Positions 1 to 8,103 of a stretch of 32,756 bases of DNA are shown piece after piece. The translations under genes were made by a program, and so were the position numbers. Positions within the stretch are counted from its first letter, which is position 1. Every line of letters begins with the position of its first letter. Location of the stretch: positions 1 through 32,756 of the forward strand of contig JAVFAR010000017.1 of assembly GCA_034002365.1 (NCBI GenBank), written 5' to 3'. Below the pieces are notes generated by a model, which saw only the letters and a program-made list of their open reading frames with translations, was not told where the DNA came from and did no database searches. The DNA is from Trichloromonas sp034002365 (GTDB lineage Bacteria; Desulfobacterota; Desulfuromonadia; Desulfuromonadales; Trichloromonadaceae).

Positions 1-1
1 C

Positions 2-223
2 ATGGCCGACAAGGCGGAAAACCGTTACAGCCAGGGGCGTTACGATTATAACCTCGCGTGGATTCTGCTGACCTTTCTCGGCCTTTTCGGCGTCCATCGC
101 ATGTACATCGGCAAGTGGATCACCGGGCTGCTCTACCTCGTTTCCGGCGGCTTGCTCGGGGTCGGCTACATCTACGACTACTGGACCTGGAACGAGCAGG
201 TGGCCGAAGCCAACCGGAGTTGA
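2..223 (+). CDS. TM2 domain membrane protein
   Basis: A 73-residue protein with the TM2 pattern: a hydrophobic helix (about residues 18-32), the short turn GVHRMYIGKW, then a second helix (about 40-58) ending in an aromatic-rich tail. TM2 proteins are small two-helix inner-membrane proteins of unknown biochemical role. The ATG lies one base inside the window edge, so the upstream ribosome binding site cannot be seen and a longer N-terminus is possible. The stop codon overlaps the start region of the following Smr gene, which suggests co-transcription. The family call is solid; the function is unknown. Confidence 0.8.
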   Translation: MADKAENRYSQGRYDYNLAWILLTFLGLFGVHRMYIGKWITGLLYLVSGGLLGVGYIYDYWTWNEQVAEANRS

Positions 224-225
224 AG

Positions 226-537
226 GTGGACGAGGATTTCGAGATACCGGAAGCGGTCGAACTGCCCATCGACGGCGTGCTTGATCTGCATACCTTCCAG
301 CCCCGCGAAGTCGGCACGTTGATACCCGATTATCTGGCCGCCTGCCGGGACAAGGGGATTTTCGACGTGCGCATCATTCACGGCAAGGGGCAGGGTATCC
401 TGCAACGGCGGGTCCACGCCATTCTCGGGCGTCTTCCCGAGGTCGCGGCCTTCCGCCTGGCGGACGGCTCCGGCGGCGGCTGGGGGGCGACTCTGGTCCG
501 GCTCAAGCAGGGCGCAGAGGGGGCAGGGAAGACATGA
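226..537 (+). CDS. Smr domain protein (short, stand-alone)
   Basis: A protein of about 103 residues that is almost entirely an Smr domain: the LDLHTF motif near residue 20 and the signature VRIIHGKGQGILQ near residue 50 are both clear. Smr domains are nucleic-acid endonuclease-like modules, first described at the C-terminus of MutS2; the short bacterial form lacks any MutS part. I chose GTG at 226 because GGAG lies 6 bases upstream; TTG at 220 is the alternative. The gene overlaps the next one by ATGA at 534-537, so the two are probably translationally coupled. Its cellular role is not known. Confidence 0.82.
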   Translation: MDEDFEIPEAVELPIDGVLDLHTFQPREVGTLIPDYLAACRDKGIFDVRIIHGKGQGILQRRVHAILGRLPEVAAFRLADGSGGGWGATLVRLKQGAEGAGKT

Positions 538-1277
538 GCGTTTTCGTCAAGGATTACCCGGTGCGTTTCTATGAAGTCGATCAGCGCGCCCGGTTGCGGC
601 CGGTGACCCTGCTCGATTTTTTTCAGGATGCCGCCGGCGGCCACACCATCGAACTCGGTATCGCCGTCGCCGACCTGCGGGCGCGCAACCTGACCTGGGT
701 CCTGTCCCGCACCCAGGTGCGTTTTCTCTCCTATCCCCGCGCCGGAGCGGTGGTGCGGGTGCGCACCTGGCTTTCGGGGCGCGAGGGACTCTTCGCCCTG
801 CGCGACTTCGAGGCCCGCGACGAACGGGACCGGCTGGTGGCGCAGGCAACCACCTCCTGGGCGGTGGTCGATCTTATCAGCGGCCGCCCGGTGCGCCTGG
901 ACAACGCCCTGCCCGGCTACCCGGTACGGGCGGAGCGGGCGCTGGCGAGCGCCTTTCCCACCCTGCCGAAGGTGGAGAACGCCGATGTCGAACTCGATTT
1001 TCGCGTGCGCCGGGGCGATCTCGACATCAACCGGCACGTCAACAACACCGTCTATCCGGTCTGGGCGCTCGAAGCCATTCCCGCCGACGTCGACGCCGAC
1101 TGCCGCCTGTTTGAGCTCGAAATCGCCTACCGCGCCCCCGTCACCTACGGCGACCGCATCCTCTCCCGCCTGCAAGCCCTCTCCGACAGCGACCGCCCGA
1201 CCTTCCTTCATCAGCTCACCGCCGCCGACGGCCGCGAACTGACCCGGCTGCGTTCGGTATGGGAACGGCGGGGGTAG
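534..1277 (+). CDS. Acyl-ACP thioesterase (FAT family)
   Basis: A 247-residue double-hotdog thioesterase of the acyl-ACP hydrolase family, expected to release free fatty acids from acyl carrier protein in the cytoplasm. The N-terminal hotdog opens with a YEVDQ segment and LTWVLSR (about residues 53-59). The C-terminal hotdog has the active-site motif GDLDINRHVNN (161-171) followed by WALE, matching the Asp/Asn/His region of the family. Length is typical for bacterial members. It starts with an ATG that overlaps the stop of the Smr gene. Substrate chain length cannot be read from sequence. Confidence 0.85.
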   Translation: MSVFVKDYPVRFYEVDQRARLRPVTLLDFFQDAAGGHTIELGIAVADLRARNLTWVLSRTQVRFLSYPRAGAVVRVRTWLSGREGLFALRDFEARDERDRLVAQATTSWAVVDLISGRPVRLDNALPGYPVRAERALASAFPTLPKVENADVELDFRVRRGDLDINRHVNNTVYPVWALEAIPADVDADCRLFELEIAYRAPVTYGDRILSRLQALSDSDRPTFLHQLTAADGRELTRLRSVWERRG

Positions 1278-1291
1278 GGGTGAGCGTTGGC

Positions 1292-1320
1292 TTGACAAAC
1301 ACCCGGCAGGGATGAAAGAT
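1292..1320 (+). promoter_or_regulatory. Candidate sigma-70 promoter of vapBC
   Basis: TTGACA at 1292-1297 is a perfect -35 box. Seventeen bases later lies AAAGAT (1315-1320), a weak -10 with 3 of 6 matches. It sits just upstream of a strong ribosome binding site, AGGAGGTG at 1333-1340. The -35 is convincing and the -10 is not. Confidence 0.4.
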
Positions 1321-1346
1321 GTTCGCATAGCAAGGAGGTGTGAGTT

Positions 1347-1580
1347 ATGCGTGCGACATTGAACATACCCGATGATCTGATGCGCGAAGTGCAGCAGCTT
1401 TCGGGAGAAAAATCAAAGACCTCGGCCATTGTTAGGGCCATGGAAGCCTTTGTCCGGCAGAAGAAGACCGAAGATCTGCTGGCGCTGAAGGGGAAAATCC
1501 AGATCGATTACGACTGGGAAGCGGAGGAGGAGAAGGAGTTGGCGTTGCAGGAGGAGCGGGAGAACTATGGCAAATCCTAG
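1347..1580 (+). CDS. VapB-type ribbon-helix-helix antitoxin
   Basis: A 77-residue protein starting with MRATLNIPDDL, the beta-strand/helix opening of an MetJ/Arc-type ribbon-helix-helix DNA-binding domain, followed by an acidic and lysine-rich tail likely to wrap the toxin. Known VapB proteins neutralise the partner PIN RNase and repress their own operon. A strong AGGAGGTG ribosome binding site lies 6 bases before the ATG. The 3' end overlaps the toxin gene by 14 bases, the usual antitoxin-first order. No partner operator was identified with confidence. Confidence 0.82.
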   Translation: MRATLNIPDDLMREVQQLSGEKSKTSAIVRAMEAFVRQKKTEDLLALKGKIQIDYDWEAEEEKELALQEERENYGKS

Positions 1581-1980
1581 ACTTCTCCCCGACACCTGTG
1601 CCTGGATCGATTTTTTCCGGGGTGACGACAGCGAACCGGCACGTCTTCTGGAACAGGGGTTACGCGGCTCGGCCACGGTTTGCGTGTGCGGGCCGATTCT
1701 TTATGAACTGGTCCAGGGGGTGCGTTCGGAAAAAGAAGAAACCGCGATTCTCAATGCCCTGGAAGGGCTCGTTGCGCTGGAAGTGACCGACACCCTCTGG
1801 ATCGGGGCGGGTCGGATTTCCGCGCAACTGAAGAAACAAGGAATCACCCTCCCCAATTCGGATATTCTCATTGCCGCCGTGGCCTTAGCAAACGATCTCA
1901 CCGTCTTGACCCGCGACAAACATTTTTTGCGGATTCCCCAACTGGCGACGATGGGCATACCGCCAGAGCCCGCGCATTGA
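1567..1980 (+). CDS. vapC: VapC-type PIN domain toxin RNase
   Basis: A 137-residue PIN domain protein. All four acidic residues of the metal site are in place: D9 in PDTCAWIDFF, E47 in ILYELVQG, D99 in NSDILIAA and D117 in TRDKHF. PIN toxins of this family cut RNA (tRNA or rRNA in studied cases) when freed from their antitoxin. It is translated from an ATG inside the end of the antitoxin gene, so antitoxin and toxin are coupled. The active site looks intact, so the pair is probably functional; the RNA target cannot be predicted. Confidence 0.87.
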   Translation: MANPRLLPDTCAWIDFFRGDDSEPARLLEQGLRGSATVCVCGPILYELVQGVRSEKEETAILNALEGLVALEVTDTLWIGAGRISAQLKKQGITLPNSDILIAAVALANDLTVLTRDKHFLRIPQLATMGIPPEPAH

Positions 1981-2049
1981 CGTCGTTAGTCGGGGAAGAA
2001 AGATCGGCGTCATGACAACTCAGAAAAGGTCGCGTTCGAGTTAAAACCC

Positions 2050-2835
2050 ATGAGCGAATCCCCCAAACCCATTCACGAATTCGAATTCGAACTGATCTGC
2101 GAATACTTCTCAGCCCTGGAACGGCAAGGGCCGGGCAGCCCTGAAGTCACGCTCAAGGCCTTGAGCTTTGTGGGTAATCTGACGGACGAATCCCGCATCG
2201 CCGACATCGGTTGCGGCACCGGCGGCCAGACCCGGGTCTTGGCCGCCCATACACAGGGTCTGATCACCGGGGTCGACCTCTTTCCCCCCTTCATCGATCT
2301 GTTCAACAACCAGGCGAAAAAGGCGAATCTACAGGATCGAGTTACCGGCATTGTCGCTTCGATGGACAACCTGCCTTTTCGGGATGAAGAATTGGACCTG
2401 ATCTGGTCGGAAGGGGCGATCTCCAATATCGGGTTCGAGCGCGGCTTGAGGCAGTGGCGCCGGTTTCTGAATCCTGGCGGGTATATCGCTGTTTCCGAGG
2501 CCTCGTGGTTCACCGCAGAGCGCCCCGCCGAGATCGACTCCTTCTGGCACGATGCCTACCCGGGCATCGATACAATCCCGAACAAGGTCGCGCAAGTGCA
2601 GAAAAGCGGAGACCTTCCGGTCGCCGTCTTTATCCTGCCGGAAAACTGCTGGACCGAACATTTTTATGCACCGCAAGTCGTTGCTCGGGAAACATTTCTG
2701 AAAAAATATGCCGCCAATAAAACCGCCGAAGCATTCATCGCCAACGGGCGGCATGAGGCGAAACTGTATGGGAATACAAAGATTTTTTTATGTCGGGAGG
2801 AAAATTTGAGATCTGGGGGGGGGGGAAGATGCTGA
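2050..2835 (+). CDS. SAM-dependent class I methyltransferase
   Basis: A 261-residue Rossmann-fold methyltransferase. Motif I, IADIGCGTGGQT, lies near residue 53; GVDLFPPFID is the acidic strand-2 loop; IVASMDNLPF and LDLIWSEGAI are motifs II/III. The overall layout resembles UbiE/COQ5-like small-molecule methyltransferases, but the substrate is not evident. The last six residues come from an 11-G run (2815-2825), so the exact C-terminus depends on that run being read correctly. The catalytic domain is complete before it. It stands alone, 69 bases after vapC, without a clear operon partner. Confidence 0.82.
   Translation: MSESPKPIHEFEFELICEYFSALERQGPGSPEVTLKALSFVGNLTDESRIADIGCGTGGQTRVLAAHTQGLITGVDLFPPFIDLFNNQAKKANLQDRVTGIVASMDNLPFRDEELDLIWSEGAISNIGFERGLRQWRRFLNPGGYIAVSEASWFTAERPAEIDSFWHDAYPGIDTIPNKVAQVQKSGDLPVAVFILPENCWTEHFYAPQVVARETFLKKYAANKTAEAFIANGRHEAKLYGNTKIFLCREENLRSGGGGRC
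2815..2825 (+). repeat. Poly-G tract (G11) at the 3' end of the methyltransferase gene
   Basis: Eleven consecutive G residues lie inside the last codons of the methyltransferase. With 11 G the gene stops at 2835. With 10 G the frame ends after a few more codons, at a TAA near 2851. With 12 G it runs on past the intergenic repeat. Such tracts slip readily during replication and are also error-prone in sequencing. Confidence 0.9.
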
Positions 2836-2895
2836 ATCGGCGAAAGGATAAAATCGGAGGTGGAGCTATCGGGAGGTTTGTCGCGGTGCAAGACG

Positions 2896-2945
2896 CGACC
2901 CCGCCTCCGTCCCGACCCCGCGACCCCGCCTCCGTCCCGACCCCG
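2896..2945. repeat. 25-bp tandem duplication in the intergenic region
   Basis: Two exact 25-bp copies (2896-2920 and 2921-2945), each beginning CGACCCCGCCTCCG, lie between the convergent methyltransferase and YjbQ genes. No protein or RNA function is visible in them. Confidence 0.85.
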
Positions 2946-2962
2946 CCACCATCTGTTTGCCC

Positions 2963-3379
2963 TTATTCGCCGATGATCTTCAGCAGCACCCGCTTGCGCC
3001 GCTTGCCGTCGAACTCTCCGTAAAAGATCTGTTCCCACGGCCCCAGGTCGAGTTGGCCGTCGGTGACCGCGACCACCACTTCCCGTCCCATGATCGTCCG
3101 TTTTAGGTGGGCATCGGCGTTGTCTTCATAGCCGTTGTGGCGGTAGCGGGAATGGGGTTTTTCGGGGGCCAGCTCTTCCAGCCAGAGTTCGAAATCCTGG
3201 TGCAGTCCCGCCTCGTCGTCATTGATGAAGACGCTGGCGGTGATGTGCATGGCGTTGCAGAGCAACAGCCCTTCGCGGATACCGCTTTCGTCCAGGCACT
3301 GTGCTACGGTTGCGGTGATGTTGATCAGTTCGCGCCGCTGTCTGGTTTCGAACCAGAGTTCCTTGCGATAGGTTTTCAT
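2963..3379 (-). CDS. YjbQ/UPF0047 family protein (copy 1)
   Basis: A 138-residue protein of the YjbQ (UPF0047) family. Conserved blocks are visible: NAMHITASVFINDDE (about 42-56), DNADAHLKRTIMG (86-98) and LGPWEQIFYGEFDG (112-125). Some members have thiamine-phosphate synthase side activity, but the physiological role is unsettled. The ATG at 3379 has AGGAA upstream. It diverges from the beta-CASP gene across about 210 bp. A second, clearly different YjbQ lies at 7708-8103, so these are paralogues rather than a duplication. Confidence 0.87.
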   Translation of the reverse strand: MKTYRKELWFETRQRRELINITATVAQCLDESGIREGLLLCNAMHITASVFINDDEAGLHQDFELWLEELAPEKPHSRYRHNGYEDNADAHLKRTIMGREVVVAVTDGQLDLGPWEQIFYGEFDGKRRKRVLLKIIGE

Positions 3380-3464
3380 CTAAGGTTCCTGGGGAAAGAG
3401 GGAAGAATCCCTTTTTATCAGAGTGAAGCTCCTCGGTAAACCCTGTTGTTCCGGAAGGCTTTTC

Positions 3465-3492
3465 TTGCTTATGAATTTTTGTCAGTTATTAT
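3465..3492 (+). promoter_or_regulatory. Possible sigma-70 promoter for the beta-CASP gene
   Basis: TTGCTT (3465-3470), a 16-base spacer and TATTAT (3487-3492; 5 of 6 to consensus) sit in the divergent gap about 95 bases before the start codon. The -10 is good and the -35 is weak. Confidence 0.3.
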
Positions 3493-3587
3493 AAGCAGAT
3501 GCATCAATGTCTCGGACAGGGGCCGGTTGCCGTCGACTTCTGCCCCCTTTCTTCCAGCAAGCATTCTTTATCTGAGGGATTTCCATT

Positions 3588-4997
3588 ATGAAAATTACCT
3601 TTCAAGGCGCCGCCGGAACCGTGACCGGTTCCCAGCATCTGATCGAGGCGAACGGCAAGAAGATTCTGCTCGACTGCGGCCTTTTTCAGGGCAAGCGCAA
3701 GGAATCCTTCGAGCTGAACCGCGGCGGTCTGTGCCGGGGGGAAGATGTCGACGCGCTGGTTCTTTCCCACGCCCACATCGACCATTCGGGGCGCATCCCC
3801 TGCCTGGTGCGCGGCGGTTTCACCGGCGACATCTTCTGCACCTCGGCGACCCGCGACCTGTGCGCGGTGATGCTCATGGACAGCGCCTTCATCCAGGAAA
3901 AGGACGTGGAATACGTCAACCGGCGCCGGGCGAAAAAGGGGCAGCGCCCCTTCGAGCCCCTCTACACCCGGGCCGACGCCTCGCGCAGCCTGGAGCAGTT
4001 CGTCGGCCTCAACTATCAGCGGCCGCGCGAGCTTTTCCCCGGCATCCGCCTCACCCTGGTCGACGCCGGACACATGCTCGGCAGCGCCCATGTTGTTCTC
4101 GACATCGACGACTTTGAAACCGGAAAAAGCCGCCGCCTCGTCTTCAGCGGCGACATCGGCCGCCCGGACATCCCCATCATCCGTGATCCGCAGCCGCTCG
4201 TCGAGGGGGCCGACATCCTCATCATGGAGAGCACCTACGGTAACCGTCTGCATCCCCCCTATCCCGATTCGGAAAAGGAACTGGAGCGCATCGTCACCGA
4301 AACGGTGAGCCGGGGCGGTTCGCTGCTGATTCCGGCCTTTGCCGTGGGGCGCACCCAGCAGCTGGTCTACGCCCTGCACCGGCTGCACAGCGACGGCGCC
4401 ATCCCCGATCTGCCGATTTTCGTCGACAGCCCCCTGGGTATCGCCACCACCGATGTCTTCCGCATGCATCCCGAGGTTTTTGACGCCGAGATCCGCGAAT
4501 TTCTCCTTGCCGACGACGACAACGATCCCTTCGGTTTCGGCCGTCTCAAGTACACCCGCAAGGTGGAGGAATCGAAGGCCCTGAACGCCCTCAAGGTGCC
4601 GGCAATCATCATCAGCTCCAGCGGCATGCTCGAAGGGGGGCGGATTCTCCACCATCTGCGCAACCGCATCGGCGATCCGCGCACCACCATCCTCATGACC
4701 AGCTGGCAGGCGCCCAACACCCTCGGCCGGAAGCTGGTGGAGCAGCAAAGCCCGGTGCGGATTTTCGGCGAGGAATTCGAGGTGCGGGCCCGGGTCGAGG
4801 TGCTCACCGGCTTCTCCGGTCATGCCGATCGTGACGGGCTGGTGGATTTCGTGCGGGTGATGGAGAAAAAGCCGGAACGCACCTTCATCGTTCACGGCGA
4901 AGAGGAGTCTTCGACGAATCTGGCGCAGACCCTGCGCGAGGAATTGGGGCTGAAGGGGATCGAAATCCCGGAATCGGGGAAATCCTTCACCCTGTAA
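3588..4997 (+). CDS. Metallo-beta-lactamase/beta-CASP RNA-hydrolase-like protein
   Basis: A 469-residue cytoplasmic protein of the beta-CASP group (YSH1/CPSF73-like exonucleases in bacteria). The zinc motif HAHIDH is at residues 61-66. Later come the GHMLGSAH histidine, SGDIG aspartate and ESTYGNR segments of the lactamase core. The beta-CASP insert contains a long helical cap and SSSGMLEGGR. Motif C is in GFSGHADRDG, and VHGEE carries the last metal histidine. All metal ligands appear present, so it should be active on RNA or a similar phosphodiester substrate. GAGGG precedes the ATG. The gene ends at a shared terminator. Confidence 0.88.
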   Translation: MKITFQGAAGTVTGSQHLIEANGKKILLDCGLFQGKRKESFELNRGGLCRGEDVDALVLSHAHIDHSGRIPCLVRGGFTGDIFCTSATRDLCAVMLMDSAFIQEKDVEYVNRRRAKKGQRPFEPLYTRADASRSLEQFVGLNYQRPRELFPGIRLTLVDAGHMLGSAHVVLDIDDFETGKSRRLVFSGDIGRPDIPIIRDPQPLVEGADILIMESTYGNRLHPPYPDSEKELERIVTETVSRGGSLLIPAFAVGRTQQLVYALHRLHSDGAIPDLPIFVDSPLGIATTDVFRMHPEVFDAEIREFLLADDDNDPFGFGRLKYTRKVEESKALNALKVPAIIISSSGMLEGGRILHHLRNRIGDPRTTILMTSWQAPNTLGRKLVEQQSPVRIFGEEFEVRARVEVLTGFSGHADRDGLVDFVRVMEKKPERTFIVHGEEESSTNLAQTLREELGLKGIEIPESGKSFTL

Positions 4998-5021
4998 AAG
5001 AATTCTCTGTGATGAAAAAAT

Positions 5022-5050
5022 CGGGGAGGCGTCTGATCGGCGCCTCCCCG
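5022..5050. terminator. Bidirectional Rho-independent terminator
   Basis: A perfect 10-bp stem, CGGGGAGGCG (5022-5031) with CGCCTCCCCG (5041-5050), has a 9-base loop. It is flanked by six A on one side and TTCATTTT on the other, so it can end both the beta-CASP gene and the convergent histidine kinase gene. Confidence 0.85.
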
Positions 5051-5086
5051 TTCATTTTCCGCTCTGCCGGAAAGTCCGGCGCCGCC

Positions 5087-6526
5087 TCAGGCGAGGGGCA
5101 GGCGCAGAAAGAAGGTGCTGCCTTCTCCGGGGGCGCTTTCGACCCAGGCCTGGCCGCCATGCTCCCGGGCGATTTCCCGGACCAGGGCCAGCCCCAGCCC
5201 GGTGCCGCCGACGGCGCTGGTGGCGCGGAAAAAGCGCTGAAAAATCCTTTCGTGCAGCGCCGGATCGAGGCCTTCTCCCTGATCCCGCACCCAGAGCAGC
5301 ATGTTTTCTCCGTCAAGGCGGGCGCCGAGGGTGATTTCTTTGTCGTCGGCCGTATATTTGACGGCGTTGTTCAGCAGATTTTCCAGGGCGCGGTAGAGAT
5401 GGGGTTCGTTGCCGCGCAGCGGGGGCAGGTCGAGTGGGCAGTCGAGGCGGAAATTCCGTTGCGCTTGCAGCGACAGGAACCGCTCGCGCAGCCGCGTCAG
5501 CAGGGAATGGACCGAAAACTCCGTCAGGTTGCGCTGGTCGAAACCGGCCTGCAGGCGTTGCAGATCGAGGAGGTTCTCCACCAGCTCTTTCAGCCGCTCC
5601 CCTTCCTGGCGGATGATGCCGAGGTATTCGAGCTGGGTTGCCCGGGGAACTTCGGTCCCCTGCATGAATTCGGTAAAGCCGAGAATCGCCGTCAGGGGGG
5701 AGCGCATTTCATGGCTGACCGAGGCGAGCAGCTCATCCTTGAGGCGCTCCATGCGCTGCCACTCGGTGATGTCGACGGCGACGGAGAGAATTTCGCCGGG
5801 GCCGCCGTCGTCGGGGGGTAAGGGGACGTAGGAAATGCGGAAGCTGTGCTCGCCCTCGGGGAGGGGAATGAGGCATTCCGCCGTGCGCGGTTGGCCGCTT
5901 TCCCGGGCCGCCAGCAGGTGCGGGTAGATCCGGCTGCTGATTTCCTCGGGAAAGAAGTGGCGGCAGTCACGGCCGATGATGCCTTCCTCGGGCTGGCCGA
6001 AAAAGCGGGAACAGGCTTGATTGGCGAAACGGATGCGCAGGTTTGCGTCGTAGAGGGCAAAGGGGAGGGGGATCTGGTTGAGCGTCAGACGGAAGCGTTC
6101 CTCGCCGAAGCGCACAGCGGCGGCGGAGATCTCCCGTTCCCGGCGCAGGCGGCGGTTGTCGAGTGACTGGGTCACCGCCGCGGCGAGGCGGCCGAGGCGG
6201 TCCTTGAGCAGATAGTCGGCGGCCCCCCGGCGCATCAGCTCCACCGCTTTTTCTTCGCCGATATAGCCGGAAACGACGATCAGGGGGATGTCCAACCCCT
6301 TCTCGGCGAGGATTGCCAGGGCGCGCTCGGCGGAAAAGGCGGGCAGGCGGTAGTCGGCGAGGATGACCTCGGGGCGTTCTGCCAGGGCGGCGCGGTAGTC
6401 CCCTTCGCCGGCCGCCGGCAAGGGCCGGGGATCGAGCCCCTGGCGCCGCAGTTCGTGCAGCAGCAATTCCCGGTCTTCGGCCAGGTCTTCCAGGATCAAA
6501 ACGGTGATGGGTGCGGCGTTATTCAA
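5087..6526 (-). CDS. Response-receiver/PAS/histidine kinase hybrid
   Basis: A 479-residue soluble signalling protein with an N-terminal receiver domain (phosphoacceptor D58 in ILADYRLP), a PAS domain (about 140-258), a HisKA domain (H272 in VSHEMRSP) and a HATPase domain (N-box near 383-390, DQGEGLD, GGTGLGLAL). No membrane helix is seen. Receiver-first kinases take phosphate from another kinase or relay it; no partner regulator lies nearby. The only fitting start is TTG at 6526, with no clear ribosome binding site, and it sits in a 14-bp tandem duplication. It is the last gene of the lipase-YjbQ-DUF362 run. Confidence 0.85.
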   Translation of the reverse strand: MNNAAPITVLILEDLAEDRELLLHELRRQGLDPRPLPAAGEGDYRAALAERPEVILADYRLPAFSAERALAILAEKGLDIPLIVVSGYIGEEKAVELMRRGAADYLLKDRLGRLAAAVTQSLDNRRLRREREISAAAVRFGEERFRLTLNQIPLPFALYDANLRIRFANQACSRFFGQPEEGIIGRDCRHFFPEEISSRIYPHLLAARESGQPRTAECLIPLPEGEHSFRISYVPLPPDDGGPGEILSVAVDITEWQRMERLKDELLASVSHEMRSPLTAILGFTEFMQGTEVPRATQLEYLGIIRQEGERLKELVENLLDLQRLQAGFDQRNLTEFSVHSLLTRLRERFLSLQAQRNFRLDCPLDLPPLRGNEPHLYRALENLLNNAVKYTADDKEITLGARLDGENMLLWVRDQGEGLDPALHERIFQRFFRATSAVGGTGLGLALVREIAREHGGQAWVESAPGEGSTFFLRLPLA

Positions 6527-6552
6527 TGGTGGGACCTGAATGGTGGGACCTG
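6525..6552. repeat. 14-bp tandem duplication at the kinase start
   Basis: AATGGTGGGACCTG is repeated head to tail at 6525-6538 and 6539-6552, directly over the initiation region of the kinase gene. The 14-bp unit is not a multiple of three, so copy-number change would shift any upstream reading frame. Confidence 0.85.
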
Positions 6553-6568
6553 AAAAGGGTTGTGGTGG

Positions 6569-7711
6569 CTAGCGCGGCCGGGAAAACCACTGGCTCAGGC
6601 GCAGCAGCGTGCCCTGGCGCGTGCTCAGGGCTTTGTGCGGGCAGAGTTCCTGGCAGCAGAAGCAGCCGATGCAGTTCGTGTAGCCGATGCGCACCTTGCC
6701 GCCGGCGATTTTCATGGTCTTCGGCGGACAATGCTTGACGCAGAGTCCGCAGGCGGTGCAGCGCTGCTCCTCGACCACCGGCAGGGCGGTCAGGGAGCGC
6801 CGCAGGTGCCGCTTGAGGAAGGGCGGCAGGCCGAAGCCCGCATCCCCCTTCTTCGCCGGGCGGAAGCGGCGGATGCGCAGATCGGCCAGGGGATCGCCGA
6901 GCAGCTCGATCTCTTCGAGGCGAGTTCCCGCCCGCCCGCTTTCCCGGGCCACCCGCCGCGGCCAGTCCAGTTCCAGGGGCAGGCCCACCAGTTCGGCGGC
7001 GGCGGTATCGACGGCCCGGGGATCGGCGCCGGCGAGCAGGGCCCCGATCTTTACCGGATTGCCGCTGCCGGGGCCGTCCCCTTCCATGCCGACGATGGCG
7101 TCGACGATGGAGAGGGCCGGGCGGATCTCTTCGGCCAACTCCAGCAGCATCAGGGCGAAAAAGGCCTTGTCGGTGCCGGCCTGCAGGTGCAGGCGCGGCT
7201 TGCGCATGCCGACCACCGCGCCGAAAAGGTTTTTGACGGCGCAGGTGAAGCCCATCATCTGATGGGTTTTCAGCTTGGGAAGATTGATGATCACCTCGGC
7301 GTCGAGGATGTCCCGGGCGATTTCCAGTTCCTGAAAGGTGCGCCCCTGGGCTTTGATCCGGACCGATTCGTGGAAGGGGGCGAAACTCGCGCCGGTTTCC
7401 TCGACCACCGCGAGAATGCCGCAACGGGCCGCCACCTGCCGGGGGCTGCCGACCCCGGGGGAATCCCCCACCGAAACGATACCGCCGGCCCGTTGGGCCA
7501 GTCGTATCACCCCTCGCACCACCTCCGGATGGGTGGTGACCGCCTTGTCGGGCGGCTTGGCCGAGAGCAGGTTGGGCTTGATCAGCACCCGCTGTCCCGG
7601 CCGGACGAAGGCTTCCATCCCGCCCAGGGGGGCGAGCACGTCCGCCAGTGCCTTCTCCACCACGGCCCGGTCGTAGCTCGCGGCGGCCTTGAGGCTGACA
7701 CGAAGACTCAT
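6569..7711 (-). CDS. DUF362 protein with two 4Fe-4S clusters
   Basis: A 380-residue protein: DUF362 domain (VLIKPNLLS near residue 33, then NLPKLKTHQMMGFTCAVKNLFG, read in pieces) followed by a C-terminal ferredoxin module. The Cys pattern CTACGLCVKHCP starts near residue 318 and CIGCFCCQELCP near 347, enough for two 4Fe-4S clusters. It is predicted to be a cytoplasmic electron-transfer protein of unknown partner. I use ATG at 7711 rather than upstream codons because it overlaps the stop of the YjbQ gene by ATGA. A shared operon with lipase, YjbQ and kinase is likely. Confidence 0.87.
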   Translation of the reverse strand: MSLRVSLKAAASYDRAVVEKALADVLAPLGGMEAFVRPGQRVLIKPNLLSAKPPDKAVTTHPEVVRGVIRLAQRAGGIVSVGDSPGVGSPRQVAARCGILAVVEETGASFAPFHESVRIKAQGRTFQELEIARDILDAEVIINLPKLKTHQMMGFTCAVKNLFGAVVGMRKPRLHLQAGTDKAFFALMLLELAEEIRPALSIVDAIVGMEGDGPGSGNPVKIGALLAGADPRAVDTAAAELVGLPLELDWPRRVARESGRAGTRLEEIELLGDPLADLRIRRFRPAKKGDAGFGLPPFLKRHLRRSLTALPVVEEQRCTACGLCVKHCPPKTMKIAGGKVRIGYTNCIGCFCCQELCPHKALSTRQGTLLRLSQWFSRPR

Positions 7712-8103
7712 GTGCCGATCACCTGGATATGCAGGCGGCGGCTGCGCGGGCCGTCGAATTCGCAGAAGTGGATCCCCTGCCAGGTGCCGAGAACGGGCGC
7801 GCCGTCTTCGACGATCAGGGTTTCGCTCGCCCCGAACAGGCTGCTTTTGAGATGGGCGGCGCTGTTCCCTTCGCCATGACGGTAATGGTCGTCGAAGGGG
7901 ACGATTTTGTTGATTTCCATGCACAGATCGGCGACGACGTCGGGGTCGGCGTTTTCGTTGATGGTCACCGCCGCCGTGGTGTGAGGGGTAAAGACCAGGG
8001 CCAGGCCGGAGCGGATGCCGCTTTGGCGGACGGCATCGCGCACCCGCGCGGTGACATCGATCATTTCCACCGGTTGGCGGCTTCTGATGTCGAGGGTAAT
8101 CAT
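7708..8103 (-). CDS. YjbQ/UPF0047 family protein (copy 2)
   Basis: A 131-residue YjbQ-family protein with VFTPHTTAAVTINENAD (about 37-53), GNSAAHLKSSLFG and LGTWQGIHFCEFDG. It is shorter and only moderately similar to the copy at 2963-3379, and it is closer to the usual thermophile/archaeal type. It overlaps both neighbours by ATGA (8100-8103 with the lipase, 7708-7711 with DUF362), so it is translated in a tight coupled set. Why a YjbQ should sit with a lipase and an Fe-S protein is not known. Confidence 0.88.
   Translation of the reverse strand: MITLDIRSRQPVEMIDVTARVRDAVRQSGIRSGLALVFTPHTTAAVTINENADPDVVADLCMEINKIVPFDDHYRHGEGNSAAHLKSSLFGASETLIVEDGAPVLGTWQGIHFCEFDGPRSRRLHIQVIGT

Noticed and set aside
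378..1328. Long minus-strand open frame opposite the thioesterase gene
   Set aside because: It is a high-GC shadow frame with Arg/Gly/Ala-rich composition and no domain, opposite a clear thioesterase.
3504..4895. 463-codon minus-strand open frame opposite the beta-CASP gene
   Set aside because: It mirrors the codon structure of the real plus-strand gene, which carries all the metal motifs.
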